Source: Eubacterium sp. CAG:248
Lineage (GTDB): Bacteria > Bacillota > Clostridia > Lachnospirales > Lachnospiraceae
Reading direction: 5' to 3'
Length of the DNA: 64,000 nucleotides
NCBI GenBank assembly: GCA_000436475.1
Contig: FR886218.1
Coordinates: 186,147-250,146, forward strand
Position 1 is the first letter of the stretch. Each line of letters starts with the position of its first letter. Positions 1 to 10,112 of the stretch are shown piece after piece. A model generated the notes under the pieces. That model was not told the origin of the DNA and did no database searches. It was given only the letters and a program-made list of their open reading frames with translations. Made by a program: the position numbers and the translations under genes.

Positions 1-220
1 TAAATTCCTCATCAGGATTCATAACATCTATAAGATAATGCTTCACTCCATGCATTTCTTCCTGTTTTATCTTGGCAGTTCCTATATCCATACCCTTATA
101 CACCTGCATAGAATCTGCACTTATAATTTCTGCTCCAATCTGTTTTGCAAGTCTTATAGACAAAGAAGTTTTTCCAACCGCTGTTGGACCTGTTAATATA
201 ACTAAAGGCTGTTTTTCCAT
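1..220 (-). CDS. miaA: tRNA dimethylallyltransferase MiaA (N-terminal 73 residues, 3' end outside window)
   Basis: The enzyme transfers a dimethylallyl group to N6 of A37 in tRNAs reading UNN codons. The visible N-terminus carries the P-loop GPTAVGKT at about residues 11-18 and the DSMQVYKGMDIGTAK block of the family. The ATG at 218-220 is used; a GTG 12 bases upstream is possible because the best Shine-Dalgarno-like AAAGG is rather far from the ATG. The gene follows mutL by about 40 bases, and miaB, which modifies the MiaA product further, lies in the same cluster. Only the 5' part is in the window. Confidence 0.93.
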   Translation of the reverse strand, partial: MEKQPLVILTGPTAVGKTSLSIRLAKQIGAEIISADSMQVYKGMDIGTAKIKQEEMHGVKHYLIDVMNPDEEF

Positions 221-261
221 ATTAATAGCCACACCTTTCTAAAATCTGTCCTTTACCTGTT

Positions 262-2250
262 TTACACAATTCTCTTGAATTTTCTTTCTATATCATACTT
301 GCTCATGACTATAAGAGTTGGTCTTCCATGTGGACAATTATATGGATTATCTGCTTTCATAAGCTCATCCATAAGTTCCTCTGCTTCCTTATAAGATATT
401 TTATTATTACCTTTTATTGCAGCTTTGCACGACATAGATGCGACCTTTTCAGTAAGGATATCCATATCAGTCATTCTTCCTTCACTCATAAGTCCATCAA
501 GAAGATCCATAAGCATCTGTCTGTAATCAAGCTTTGGAAATCCTGCCGGAATTCCTGTAACCTTATACTCACTACCGCCAAACTCTTCTATTTCATAACC
601 CATTTTAGTAAACACCTGCATATTCTGTTTAAGTACTTCTTCCTCATTCATATTAAGTGTAAGAATAACAGGTGGCATAATCATCTGTGTATCAATATGC
701 TTTTCCCTGATTTTTTTCATCATTCTCTCATAAAGAACCTTCTCATGTGCAGCATGCTGATCCATCATATAAAATCTGTCCTCAAACTCTATCAGCCAGT
801 AAGTATCAAACAGCTGGCCTATTATTCTGTAATTATCCTTATTATCCTCATCAAGAAGCTTATCCTTAAACATCGAGAGCTGTTCAGGTTTTACTTTAAC
901 TTCTGCCTGATATTTTTGTTCATCATCCTTTACCATAGCCTCTGATCTTCTTGTTTCAAATGGTTCTGGGAGTCTGGTTTTTGTTTCATCCGGCATAGCT
1001 TTTTGTAATTCTATCCTTCTTGTCGGTTCTGGCTCTAATTCCAGCTTTGGTTCTGGCTTGAGTTCCGGCTTTGATTCTATCTTTACTTCTGACTTTAATT
1101 CCGGCTTTGGTTCTAGCTTTGATTCTGGTTTTAATTGTACCATTTTTTCTTTTTCTTTTGTTCTGTCAATTCCAAATGCTGCTTTTGTTTCTTTTATTTC
1201 CAGCTCTTTTTCCTTATTTAGCTTCTGCATTATCTGTCCATCAGCTTCAACCTCAGCAACAAGCTCTTTTCCCTTTAACGTGGAAAGAATTGTATCATAC
1301 ACAAAATTATATACATATTCATTATTAGAAAATCTAAGCTCCATCTTAGTAGGATGTACATTAACATCTATGATTTCCGGATTAATCGTAAAATGCAGAA
1401 CTGTAAACGGATAATTATGTGGCATTATAAAACCTTTATATCCAGCCTCAATCGCTCTGTTTATTATACTGCTCTTTATATATCTGCCATTTATATAATA
1501 GTTCTCATATACCCTGTTACCACGATTCACAAACGGTTTTCCTATATAACCCTCTATCCTGATATTCTCAGCAGCACTATTTACTTCATAAAGATTCGCA
1601 GTAATATCTCTTCCATAAACATTATATATAATATCCTTAAGCTTCATATTTCCAGATGTATGAAGCTTATTCTGGTTATTATTAATAAATCTGAATGATA
1701 TATCAGGACGTGATAAAGCCAGGTACTGCATCAGGGAATTAATATAACCAGCTTCTGTTGCTGCTGACTTTAAAAACTTTCTCCTTACAGGTGTATTAAA
1801 GAAAAGATTTCTAACAATAAATGTAGTACCATCAGGTGCACCTATATCTTCAACTGATATTTTCTTTCCACCCTCAGACAGATATCTTGTACCTGTAAGA
1901 CTCTTTTGTGTCTTTGTTATCAGTTCTATCTGTGAAACTGCAGCTATACTTGCAAGTGCTTCACCTCGGAATCCCAGAGATGAAACTGTTATCAGATCCT
2001 CTATAGACTTTATCTTGCTTGTCGCATGTCTTTTAAATGCTATATCTATCTCATCCTTATTTATTCCAGAACCATTATCCGTAACTCTTATAAATGAGAT
2101 TCCACCTTCCTTTATTTCAACAGTAACTGCATTAGCCCCTGCATCTATAGCATTTTCAACCAATTCTTTAACAACAGATGAAGGTCTTTCTATAACTTCT
2201 CCTGCAGCAATTTTATTAATTGTATTCTGATCAAGCAGCTGAATTCCCAA
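262..2250 (-). CDS. mutL: DNA mismatch repair protein MutL (endonuclease type)
   Basis: MutL couples MutS mismatch recognition to strand incision. The GHKL ATPase domain is at the N-terminus (IAAGEVIERPSSVVKEL, NAIDAG, GFRGEAL). A low-complexity linker follows at about residues 370-410. The C-terminal dimerisation/nuclease domain has the metal-binding DQHAx2Ex4E motif (about residue 497), SCKAAIKGN and CPHGRP, so this is the nicking type found in organisms without MutH. I chose a TTG start at 2248-2250 because AAAGGAG lies 7 bases upstream and homologues begin at the same GIQLLD position; the ATT-side extension to 2292 has no ribosome binding site. Length is 662 aa. It sits between mutS and miaA. 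Confidence 0.95.
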   Translation of the reverse strand: MGIQLLDQNTINKIAAGEVIERPSSVVKELVENAIDAGANAVTVEIKEGGISFIRVTDNGSGINKDEIDIAFKRHATSKIKSIEDLITVSSLGFRGEALASIAAVSQIELITKTQKSLTGTRYLSEGGKKISVEDIGAPDGTTFIVRNLFFNTPVRRKFLKSAATEAGYINSLMQYLALSRPDISFRFINNNQNKLHTSGNMKLKDIIYNVYGRDITANLYEVNSAAENIRIEGYIGKPFVNRGNRVYENYYINGRYIKSSIINRAIEAGYKGFIMPHNYPFTVLHFTINPEIIDVNVHPTKMELRFSNNEYVYNFVYDTILSTLKGKELVAEVEADGQIMQKLNKEKELEIKETKAAFGIDRTKEKEKMVQLKPESKLEPKPELKSEVKIESKPELKPEPKLELEPEPTRRIELQKAMPDETKTRLPEPFETRRSEAMVKDDEQKYQAEVKVKPEQLSMFKDKLLDEDNKDNYRIIGQLFDTYWLIEFEDRFYMMDQHAAHEKVLYERMMKKIREKHIDTQMIMPPVILTLNMNEEEVLKQNMQVFTKMGYEIEEFGGSEYKVTGIPAGFPKLDYRQMLMDLLDGLMSEGRMTDMDILTEKVASMSCKAAIKGNNKISYKEAEELMDELMKADNPYNCPHGRPTLIVMSKYDIERKFKRIV
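1024..1137 (-). repeat. 18-bp periodic repeat coding for the MutL linker
   Basis: Within mutL, six consecutive hexapeptides of the kind LKPESK, LEPKPE, LKSEVK, IESKPE, LKPEPK occupy about residues 372-409. The DNA shows the matching 18-base period with diverged copies of a TTCCGGCTTTGATTCT-like unit on the plus strand. The stretch joins the ATPase and endonuclease domains and is expected to be disordered. Confidence 0.75.
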
Positions 2251-2339
2251 CGTCAGTCTCCTTTCCTTATTCACACATATAGCATTTATCAATCAAAAGC
2301 AGAATAATCATCCATTTTAATCAGATATATTTTCTTAAT

Positions 2340-4994
2340 TTACCAGCGGTTTTTAACCCTCCCCTGCAGCTTATATAACGTATTAAGCGCATCTATTGGT
2401 GTCATATTACTTATATCAAGTTCTTTAATATCCGATATAATGTCATCATCTTTAACCGTATCAAACAATGACATCTGTTTATCCTCTAAATCATTAATCT
2501 TTTTATACTGATTATTCATTTTTTCAAGCTTCTTAGAATATTGGGCTATATCCCTTGCCCTCTGTGATATATCTGCATCACTTAACTCATCAACAAGCTC
2601 TTTAGCCCTGTTCAGTACCGCTTCCGGAACTCCTGCAAGCTTAGCCACTTGTATACCATAGCTTTTATCCGCTCCACCCTTTATAATCTTACGAAGGAAT
2701 ACTATATCATCACCACATTCTTTAACCGCTATGCAATAATTATTAACTCCGTCAAGCGTTCCCTCAAGCTCTGTAAGTTCATGATAATGTGTCGCAAAAA
2801 GTGTCTTTGCCCCAAGAATTTTTGTATTAGCTATATATTCAACAACGGCCCACGCTATACTTAATCCATCAAATGTACTTGTACCTCTTCCTATTTCATC
2901 AAGTATTATAAGACTTTTTGAAGTAGCATTTCTTAATATATTGGCAACCTCTGTCATCTCAACCATAAAAGTTGATTGTCCAGAAGCCAGATCATCTGAG
3001 GCACCTACCCTTGTAAATATTCTGTCAACTATACATATACTGGCAGAATCTGCTGGAACAAAACTACCTGTCTGTGCCATAAGCACAATAAGTGCTGTCT
3101 GTCTCATATATGTAGACTTACCAGCCATATTAGGTCCGGTTATTATAGTAACTCTGTTTGATGAGTTATCAAGATATGTGTCATTAGATATAAACATATC
3201 ATTGGTTATCATCTTCTCAACTACCGGGTGCCGGCCATTTTTAATATCTATTATTCCTTTATCGTTGATTTTTGGTTTTACATAGTTATTCTGAGTTGCA
3301 ACAACTGATAAAGAAACAAGTGCATCAACCATCGCAACAGCTTTGGCAGTATTCTGTATTCTGACTACTTCCTTTGCAATTCTTTCTCTGACATCGCAAA
3401 ACAGATCATATTCAAGCGAATATAATTTATCCTCTGCACCAAGTATAACATCCTCAAGATGTTTTAATTCATCTGTCGTATAACGCTCTGCATTGGTAAG
3501 TGTCTGCTTTCTCACCCATTCAGGAGGTACTTTGTCTTTAAATGAATTCGTAACCTCAAGATAATATCCAAACACCTTATTATACTTGACCTTAAGATTT
3601 TTAATACCCGTTCTTTCTTTTTCACGTATTTCAAGCTCTGAAAGCCACTCCTTGCCTTTTATTTTGGCATTACGAAGCTCATCCGCCTCTTGTGAGTAAC
3701 CTTCCTTAATCATTCCTCCATCACGTAATGATATAGGCGGTTCATCTACTATCGCTGAAAGTACGAGCTTATAAAGATCAGATAAATCATCCATTTTATC
3801 AAAACATTCTACAAACATAGAAGTCTTAAAGCCACCAACGATACGTCTGATATGTGGTATCATTCCAAGTGTATTGCGAAATGCAATTAAATCCCTTGGG
3901 TTTGCTGTTTTACAGCTTATTTTAGTCATAATGCGTTCCATATCATAAACAGGATTAAGATACTCTCTTAGCTCTTCCCTGTCTATCATGCAATTATTAA
4001 GTTCTTCTATTGCATCCTGACGTTTTATTATCTCTTCTTTGTTGATGAGTGGCTGTTCTATATATGAGCGAAGCATACGTGCTCCCATAGCAGTCTTAGT
4101 CTTATCAAGCACCCACAAAAGAGACCCCCTCTTTTGTTTTTCACGCATTGTTTCCACAAGTTCAAGATTTCTTCTTGAAGAGCTGTCAATGAGCATATAT
4201 TTACCAGATGAATATGGCATCAGTGTAGTTATATGAGGCATTGTACTCTTCTGTGTCTCATAAAGATATGTAAGAAGCGCACCCGCTGCTATAATCCCAA
4301 CCGTATAATCTTTAACTCCCAAGCCATCAAGCATTTCAATATGAAAATGTTCAAGAAGCTTATTTTTGCATGTTTCTTCATTGAAGTACCAGTTATCAAG
4401 CGTTGACATTGCTATACCAAGCTTTGCATTAATCGCTTCAAGATTAATTCCACTCATTGCAAAGTATTCATTCACAATTATTTCTGATGGAGCAAACTTA
4501 TTTATTTCATCTATCAGTTCACTCCCCCCATCAAGCTCTGTTACAAAAAAATCTCCAGTGGAATAATCAGCTATAGATACGCCAAGGTTATCTCCAAGAT
4601 ACACTATGCTCATCATATAATTATTTCTGGTTTCATCAAGTCCAAGCGTATTGATATTAGTTCCAGGTGTAACAACCTTTATAACTTCTCTTTTAACTAT
4701 TCCCTTGGCTTTTTTAGGATCTTCCATCTGCTCACATATAGCAACCTTATGACCTGCTGCCACAAGTCTGTTTATATAAGTTTCGGCAGCATGAAAAGGA
4801 ACGCCGCACATAGGCGCACGTTCCTCCTGTCCACAATCTTTACCAGTTAATGTAAGCTCAAGTTCTTTAGATACGATTATTGCATCTTCAAAAAACATCT
4901 CATAGAAATCACCAAGTCTATAAAACAATATACAGTCCTTATACTCGTTTTTTGTTGCAAGATAATGCTGCATCATTGGTGAATACTCAGCCAT
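2340..4994 (-). CDS. mutS: DNA mismatch repair protein MutS
   Basis: MutS recognises mismatches and small loops in an ATP-dependent manner. The N-terminal domain has the Phe-x-Glu mismatch-reading motif in GDFYEMF (about residue 30). The C-terminal ATPase has Walker A GPNMAGKST (about residue 620), Walker B LIILDEIGRGTS and the FATHYHELTEL signature. Length 884 aa is normal for MutS1. An in-frame ATG two codons upstream lies directly against the GGAGG and is unlikely to be used; the ATG at 4992-4994 has good spacing (GGAGG, 6 bases). The gene lies between miaB and mutL, 30 bases downstream of miaB, so the three are probably one transcript. Confidence 0.97.
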   Translation of the reverse strand: MAEYSPMMQHYLATKNEYKDCILFYRLGDFYEMFFEDAIIVSKELELTLTGKDCGQEERAPMCGVPFHAAETYINRLVAAGHKVAICEQMEDPKKAKGIVKREVIKVVTPGTNINTLGLDETRNNYMMSIVYLGDNLGVSIADYSTGDFFVTELDGGSELIDEINKFAPSEIIVNEYFAMSGINLEAINAKLGIAMSTLDNWYFNEETCKNKLLEHFHIEMLDGLGVKDYTVGIIAAGALLTYLYETQKSTMPHITTLMPYSSGKYMLIDSSSRRNLELVETMREKQKRGSLLWVLDKTKTAMGARMLRSYIEQPLINKEEIIKRQDAIEELNNCMIDREELREYLNPVYDMERIMTKISCKTANPRDLIAFRNTLGMIPHIRRIVGGFKTSMFVECFDKMDDLSDLYKLVLSAIVDEPPISLRDGGMIKEGYSQEADELRNAKIKGKEWLSELEIREKERTGIKNLKVKYNKVFGYYLEVTNSFKDKVPPEWVRKQTLTNAERYTTDELKHLEDVILGAEDKLYSLEYDLFCDVRERIAKEVVRIQNTAKAVAMVDALVSLSVVATQNNYVKPKINDKGIIDIKNGRHPVVEKMITNDMFISNDTYLDNSSNRVTIITGPNMAGKSTYMRQTALIVLMAQTGSFVPADSASICIVDRIFTRVGASDDLASGQSTFMVEMTEVANILRNATSKSLIILDEIGRGTSTFDGLSIAWAVVEYIANTKILGAKTLFATHYHELTELEGTLDGVNNYCIAVKECGDDIVFLRKIIKGGADKSYGIQVAKLAGVPEAVLNRAKELVDELSDADISQRARDIAQYSKKLEKMNNQYKKINDLEDKQMSLFDTVKDDDIISDIKELDISNMTPIDALNTLYKLQGRVKNRW

Positions 4995-5024
4995 TTTCAT
5001 CCTCCAGTCACTAAATATACATTC

Positions 5025-6482
5025 TTAATCATTCATGGTTCCCATATAATAGAAACCTTTACATTCATCCATATGAACATTAACAACAGTTCCAATAAGA
5101 GATTTATCTCCCTTAAAATGCACTAAAATATTATTAGTCATCCTGCCAGTTAAAAAATCACTGTCATGGTCGTCTACATCCTCAACAAGCACATCCATAT
5201 CATGGCCTTCATATCTTTTAATATGTTCATGGCTTATATCAGAAACAGTCTGTAATAGGCGGTTAAATCTTTCCTTAACAACATCCTCTGCAACTTGTCC
5301 TTCCATTCTGGCAGCAGGTGTTCCAGTTCTTTTTGAATAGATAAATGTGTATGCACTATCATATTTTGCTTTTCTTACAACATCAAGAGTATCTTCAAAA
5401 TCTTCTTCCGTCTCACCTGGAAAGCCTACTATGATATCAGTCGTAATAGATATATCCGGAATGGTTTTTCTTATCTTGTCTACAAGTTCAAGATAATGCT
5501 CCTTAGTATATTGTCTGTTCATAAGCTTAAGCAGCCTGCTGCTTCCTGACTGAAGTGGAAGGTGTATGTGATTACACACCTTTGGATTGTCACGTATAAC
5601 CTCTATAAGCTCATCAGACAAATCCTTAGGATGTGGAGTCATGAATCTTATTCTTTCAAGTCCATCTATCTTAGCTATTTCACCAAGAAGCTCTGCAAAT
5701 GTAACATTATCATCAAGTGTTTTTCCATATGAGTTAACATTCTGTCCAAGAAGCATAACTTCCTTAACGCCATCCGCTACAAGTCTTTCTATTTCTCTTA
5801 CTATTTCCCTTGGCTCTCTTGATTTTTCTCTTCCTCTTACATATGGAACTATACAATATGTACAGAAGTTGTTACAACCAAACATTATATTAACACCTGA
5901 CTTAAAAGGATACTTTCTTGATGTTGGAAGCTCTTCAACAACCTCTTTGGTCGAATCCCATATATCAATAATCTGCTCGTTAGATGTGAATCTGTTATAT
6001 AGAAGCTCTGCAAGCTTAAATATGTTAAATGTACCAAATACAACATCCACAAACCTATAAGAAGTCTTTATCTTTTCTACCGCCTCAGGTTCCTGCATCA
6101 TGCACCCACACATGGCTATGATCATTTCATGATTATTTCTTTTAGCCTTTTTTAGCTGTCCAAGTCTTCCATATACTCTTAAGTTAGCATTTTCCCTTAC
6201 TGTACATGTATTATATATAACAAAATCAGCACTCTCTTCATTATCAGATTCTTCATATCCAATATCCTTAAGTATGCCAAGAAGCTTCTCGGAATCCCTG
6301 GCATTCATCTGACACCCGAAGGTTGAAACAACCGCCTTAAGTGGTCTTTTAAGTCTTTCTTCTTTTGCCTTAACTATCTGTCTGCATGCTTTAAGATAGT
6401 AATACTGCCTCATAGGTTCATATTCAGGCACTGGAGCTGATAAATCAATACTGTTAATCATATTTTCTATTGTATTATCCAT
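5025..6482 (-). CDS. miaB: tRNA-2-methylthio-N6-dimethylallyladenosine synthase MiaB
   Basis: A radical-SAM methylthiotransferase that adds a 2-methylthio group to i6A37 in tRNA, acting after MiaA. The N-terminal UPF0004 domain has the three cluster cysteines (FGCQMN, YNTCTVRENA, AMCGCM). The radical-SAM cysteines are in GCNNFCTYC near residue 205. A TRAM domain forms the C-terminus. The start has only a weak, distant AAAGG, so an ATG seven codons further in cannot be excluded. Length 485 aa is slightly above average because of an N-terminal extension, common in Clostridia. Confidence 0.95.
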   Translation of the reverse strand: MDNTIENMINSIDLSAPVPEYEPMRQYYYLKACRQIVKAKEERLKRPLKAVVSTFGCQMNARDSEKLLGILKDIGYEESDNEESADFVIYNTCTVRENANLRVYGRLGQLKKAKRNNHEMIIAMCGCMMQEPEAVEKIKTSYRFVDVVFGTFNIFKLAELLYNRFTSNEQIIDIWDSTKEVVEELPTSRKYPFKSGVNIMFGCNNFCTYCIVPYVRGREKSREPREIVREIERLVADGVKEVMLLGQNVNSYGKTLDDNVTFAELLGEIAKIDGLERIRFMTPHPKDLSDELIEVIRDNPKVCNHIHLPLQSGSSRLLKLMNRQYTKEHYLELVDKIRKTIPDISITTDIIVGFPGETEEDFEDTLDVVRKAKYDSAYTFIYSKRTGTPAARMEGQVAEDVVKERFNRLLQTVSDISHEHIKRYEGHDMDVLVEDVDDHDSDFLTGRMTNNILVHFKGDKSLIGTVVNVHMDECKGFYYMGTMND

Positions 6483-6537
6483 ATAATTCTTAATTACCTT
6501 TCAATCTGTTTATATTGATATCTGTTTTATCATTCAT

Positions 6538-8202
6538 CTACGCTGTTATGAGTTTCCAGAAATCCATATGCCCTACAGGCCTGCTATAATAATACCCCTG
6601 TATGTAGTCTGCACCAAGATTTCTTATTTTCTCAAGTTCTTCTTTTGTTTCTACACCCTCTGCACATATCTTAGTTCCCATTTCATGTGCCATTTTAATA
6701 ATAAAGCCAACTAGTATACTGTTATTATCATTGTTATTGATATCTGTCACAAAAGATCTGTCAACCTTTAATATTCCAAACATCCTATCTTTCATATACT
6801 CAAAATTAGAGTATCCCGTTCCAAAATCATCGATTGCAAGTAAAAATCCATTGCTTATAAAATCATCAAGCACTCTTTTAACTGCAATATTCGAATCCAT
6901 CTGAATACTTTCAGTTATTTCCAGGACATAATGGTTATTAGCCGCCTTATGTCTTGATATATTTTCCAGAACATCCTTCTTAACATCACTTTTTATTATC
7001 TGCACAAATGAAAGATTTACATGCATGACAAAATCAGGGATTATATCTATACACCTGCTGCAGAATTCCGCTGCCGTATCCACAATCCATCTTCCAAGAG
7101 GAATTATAAGTGAGCTTTCCTCAAGCAATGGAATAAAATCAACAGGTGACATGAATCCATACTTTTCGCTGTTCCATCTAATCAGTGCTTCTGCACCTTT
7201 TATTTTACCTGTTGCAACATTAACTATAGGCTGGTAAAACAGTTCAAAGCCTTTATAATTATCATTTACACAGCTTCTTAGTTCATCCTGTATCTGAAGC
7301 CTTTTAAGATAAGCTGCATATTCTTTTTCATCATAAAACTCGAAACGGTTCTTGCCATTAAGTTTTGCTGAATGCAACGCAAATCTCATCTTCTTTGAAA
7401 GTTCTTTAAAAGAATCAGACTGCGAGTCAAAAGTACATGCACCTGCTGATATATTAAAGAACACCGCATAGCCTCTGTCACTTATGGTTTTATCTATATA
7501 TGTCCTTATCTGCTTATAAAGCTGGCGCGCGTTTTCAGCTATATCGCCGCTTACATCAAGCATTAATACTGCATATTCATCACCCTTCATTCTGTAGACC
7601 TTAAACGATTGTGCAGAAGCCTCTTTTAACAAAACAGCTGAAAGCATTGAAAGCACTTCATCGCCAGCCTGAGAGCCATATTTTTCATTTATTTCTTTAA
7701 AATTGTCAATACCTATAAGCATGCCATATCCAGTGTGAGTTTCATTTCTGATGCACGAATTATACTCTTCCTCAAAAACAGATTCTGTATACAAGCCAGT
7801 TATATTATCGTATCTGTTTTTCTTTCCTATTTCAGCCACACGGCCTATCATATAATTAATGTTATTTTTACGGACAAGCACACCCCTGCAGCTTATCCAT
7901 ACATAGCCATTGCTTTTTGACTTCCAGCGGTATTCCATGTCATGTTTCTTTATGATACCATTCTGAAGATCACTTATATTGTTAAAAACAGCTTCATAAT
8001 CATCAGGATATATAACATCCTTTAGTCTCATTCCAGCATTTTCAAACTCAGCACATTCAAGTGCAAATGTATCCGTTACTCTTTTACTGTATATTGCATG
8101 ATCATTGCTAAGATCATATATATAAATATAATCATCTGTACATTCATCAATAAAAGACAGAAAATTTTTCCAGTCTTCTATATCAGCGTCAATCTGTTCC
8201 AT
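6538..8202 (-). CDS. PAS-GGDEF-EAL protein, likely cyclic-di-GMP phosphodiesterase
   Basis: The order is a PAS-like sensor (about residues 15-125, with YPDDYE and EYRW typical of PAS/PAC), a GGDEF domain (130-290) and an EAL domain (310-554). The GGDEF site reads KGDEY (206-210), so the first glycine is lost and cyclase activity is doubtful; such domains often act as regulatory sites. The EAL site looks complete: EALIRW, VNLS, EITES, DDFGTG, KVDRSF, EGVET and the late Q in DYIQGY. I infer net cyclic-di-GMP hydrolysis. No transmembrane segment is evident, so it should be cytoplasmic. A GGGGG ribosome binding site precedes the ATG. It stands between miaB and proA with no obvious functional link. 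Confidence 0.9.
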   Translation of the reverse strand: MEQIDADIEDWKNFLSFIDECTDDYIYIYDLSNDHAIYSKRVTDTFALECAEFENAGMRLKDVIYPDDYEAVFNNISDLQNGIIKKHDMEYRWKSKSNGYVWISCRGVLVRKNNINYMIGRVAEIGKKNRYDNITGLYTESVFEEEYNSCIRNETHTGYGMLIGIDNFKEINEKYGSQAGDEVLSMLSAVLLKEASAQSFKVYRMKGDEYAVLMLDVSGDIAENARQLYKQIRTYIDKTISDRGYAVFFNISAGACTFDSQSDSFKELSKKMRFALHSAKLNGKNRFEFYDEKEYAAYLKRLQIQDELRSCVNDNYKGFELFYQPIVNVATGKIKGAEALIRWNSEKYGFMSPVDFIPLLEESSLIIPLGRWIVDTAAEFCSRCIDIIPDFVMHVNLSFVQIIKSDVKKDVLENISRHKAANNHYVLEITESIQMDSNIAVKRVLDDFISNGFLLAIDDFGTGYSNFEYMKDRMFGILKVDRSFVTDINNNDNNSILVGFIIKMAHEMGTKICAEGVETKEELEKIRNLGADYIQGYYYSRPVGHMDFWKLITA

Positions 8203-8273
8203 ACTGCTTCCCCCATTCTGTATAATACAACCATATAATCGTATGAATATTACATAAACGCCCTTTATTTACA

Positions 8274-9521
8274 TCACTTTCTGACCTGACCGTTACCATA
8301 TATTATATATTTGCCCGTAGTCAGCGCTTCAAGACCCATAGGTCCTCTTGCATGTATCTTCTGTGTACTTATGCCTATTTCTGCCCCAAAGCCAAACTCA
8401 TAACCATCTGTGAATCTGGTAGATGCATTTACATATACACACGCTGCATCTATTTCATTAAGGAACTTCTGTGCATTTGCATAATCCTTAGTTATAATAG
8501 CTTCTGAATGCCCCGTATTATATCTGTTTATGTGTTCAATAGCAGCATCAATACTATCAACAACCTTCATAGAAATAATATAGTCCAGATACTCACGTCC
8601 CCAGTCCTCATCAGAGGCTGCAACAATTCTGTCATCTACGCTTTGAGCTGTTTCATCACCACGGATTTCTACATTCTTAGTCTTTAACCTGTCTACTATC
8701 ACAGGAATTGCAGCTTCTGCGATTTTACTGTTAATAACAAGCGATTCACATGCATTACATACCCCGATTCTCTGTGTTTTAGCATTGTAGATAATATCAA
8801 CCGCCATATTTATATCCGCATATTCATCTACGTATATATGACAGTTTCCAGTTCCAGTTTCTATAACAGGAACCGTACTGTTGTTAACAACATTCTTTAT
8901 AAGTCCTGCTCCACCTCTTGGGATGATAACATCAACATACTCATTCATATGCATAAGCTCATCTACATATTTTCTATCTGTATCAGTTATATAAGATATA
9001 ACCGCAGGATTGATGCCTTCCTTTTTTAAAACATCTGTTATAACATTAACTATAGCTATGTTTGAATTAACAGAGTCGCTCCCGCCTCTTAATATACACG
9101 CATTTGCTGACTTAAAGCACAATCCAAATGCATCTGCTGTAACATTAGGTCTTGATTCATATATTATAGCCACAACACCAAGCGGTACTGTTTTTTTGCC
9201 TATCATAAGACCATTAGGTCTTGTTTTCATTGATTTTACCTCACCTATAGGATCGTCAAGTCCGGCAAGCACCCTTAGTCCGTCTGCCATCCCTTCTATT
9301 CTTGCATCCGAAAGTAAAAGTCTGTCAAGAAGAGCTGTACTCATGCCATTCTTTCTGCCATTGACAATATCAGTCTCATTGGCCTCCTTTATGTAATCGG
9401 CACTTTTTATAAGTGCATCTGCAACCTTATTCAGAGCATTATTTCTTTCTGTTATCCCTAATCTGGCAAGTTCTTTTGATGCAGCCTCTGCCTCTCTGCC
9501 TATAATCTTTAAATCTTTCAT
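8274..9521 (-). CDS. proA: glutamate-5-semialdehyde dehydrogenase (gamma-glutamyl phosphate reductase) ProA
   Basis: Reduces gamma-glutamyl phosphate with NADPH to glutamate semialdehyde, the second step of proline synthesis. The 415-aa protein has the ALDH-like fold with the catalytic cysteine in VCNACESLVI (about residue 256), and the family blocks VIYESRPNVT, LRGGSDS and FGFGAEIGISTQKIHARGP. The start has a GAGG seven bases upstream. It is the last gene of a group starting with proB, separated by an unknown gene, a DUF896 gene and the folate enzyme gene. Confidence 0.97.
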   Translation of the reverse strand: MKDLKIIGREAEAASKELARLGITERNNALNKVADALIKSADYIKEANETDIVNGRKNGMSTALLDRLLLSDARIEGMADGLRVLAGLDDPIGEVKSMKTRPNGLMIGKKTVPLGVVAIIYESRPNVTADAFGLCFKSANACILRGGSDSVNSNIAIVNVITDVLKKEGINPAVISYITDTDRKYVDELMHMNEYVDVIIPRGGAGLIKNVVNNSTVPVIETGTGNCHIYVDEYADINMAVDIIYNAKTQRIGVCNACESLVINSKIAEAAIPVIVDRLKTKNVEIRGDETAQSVDDRIVAASDEDWGREYLDYIISMKVVDSIDAAIEHINRYNTGHSEAIITKDYANAQKFLNEIDAACVYVNASTRFTDGYEFGFGAEIGISTQKIHARGPMGLEALTTGKYIIYGNGQVRK

Positions 9522-9548
9522 ACCTACCTCACTTCAAACAATTATAGA

Positions 9549-10112
9549 TCAATTAATAATACGTTTTTCCGTAATTATTTTATCTGGTTTTATATCAAAT
9601 TCTTCTGACATAATGTGTTCTACAATCTGATAATCAAAGCATATTGCAGTTTTATAAAAATCAGACATATGCTGCTGTAAATATCTGTCATAGAACCCAC
9701 CACCATATCCTATTCTGTTCTTTTGTGTATCAAAAGCTATTCCAGGCATAACTAATAATCCATCCTTAAGTGATGCGTAATCATCACTTACTGGTTCCAT
9801 GATTCCCATATATCCTGGTGCAAGATCCTGGTAACTTTTTATTTTCACGAATTCCATATATTTTACATCTTTATCTTTAAACACCTTTGGGACATATACG
9901 TTTTTTCCAGCTTTTATACTTTGTTTTATCAGTATGTCAGTTCTTACTTCCTGATTATAACTTACATAAACCAGTACATTATCACTATTGATATATTCAT
10001 CCGATGTTATAAGCTGATTAATTATAGCCTCACTAAGAGAAGCAATATCCGTATCAGACATAGATTTTTTTATTTCCGATATATACGCTCTTATTTCACT
10101 TTTCGTCTGCAT
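9549..10112 (-). CDS. 5-formyltetrahydrofolate cyclo-ligase
   Basis: Converts 5-formyl-THF to 5,10-methenyl-THF using ATP, returning a storage folate to the one-carbon pool. The 187-aa sequence has the C-terminal signature GYGGGFYDRYL and the preceding MPGIAFD block; the N-terminal KSEIRAYI helix is also typical. It overlaps the end of the DUF896 gene by 17 bases, and its own ribosome binding site is weak, which suggests translational coupling. The role in a proline operon is probably only shared transcription. Confidence 0.93.
   Translation of the reverse strand: MQTKSEIRAYISEIKKSMSDTDIASLSEAIINQLITSDEYINSDNVLVYVSYNQEVRTDILIKQSIKAGKNVYVPKVFKDKDVKYMEFVKIKSYQDLAPGYMGIMEPVSDDYASLKDGLLVMPGIAFDTQKNRIGYGGGFYDRYLQQHMSDFYKTAICFDYQIVEHIMSEEFDIKPDKIITEKRIIN

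Noticed and set aside
328..945. 205-aa plus-strand open frame in mutL
   Set aside because: Antisense shadow of mutL; Ile/His/Lys-rich composition without domain.
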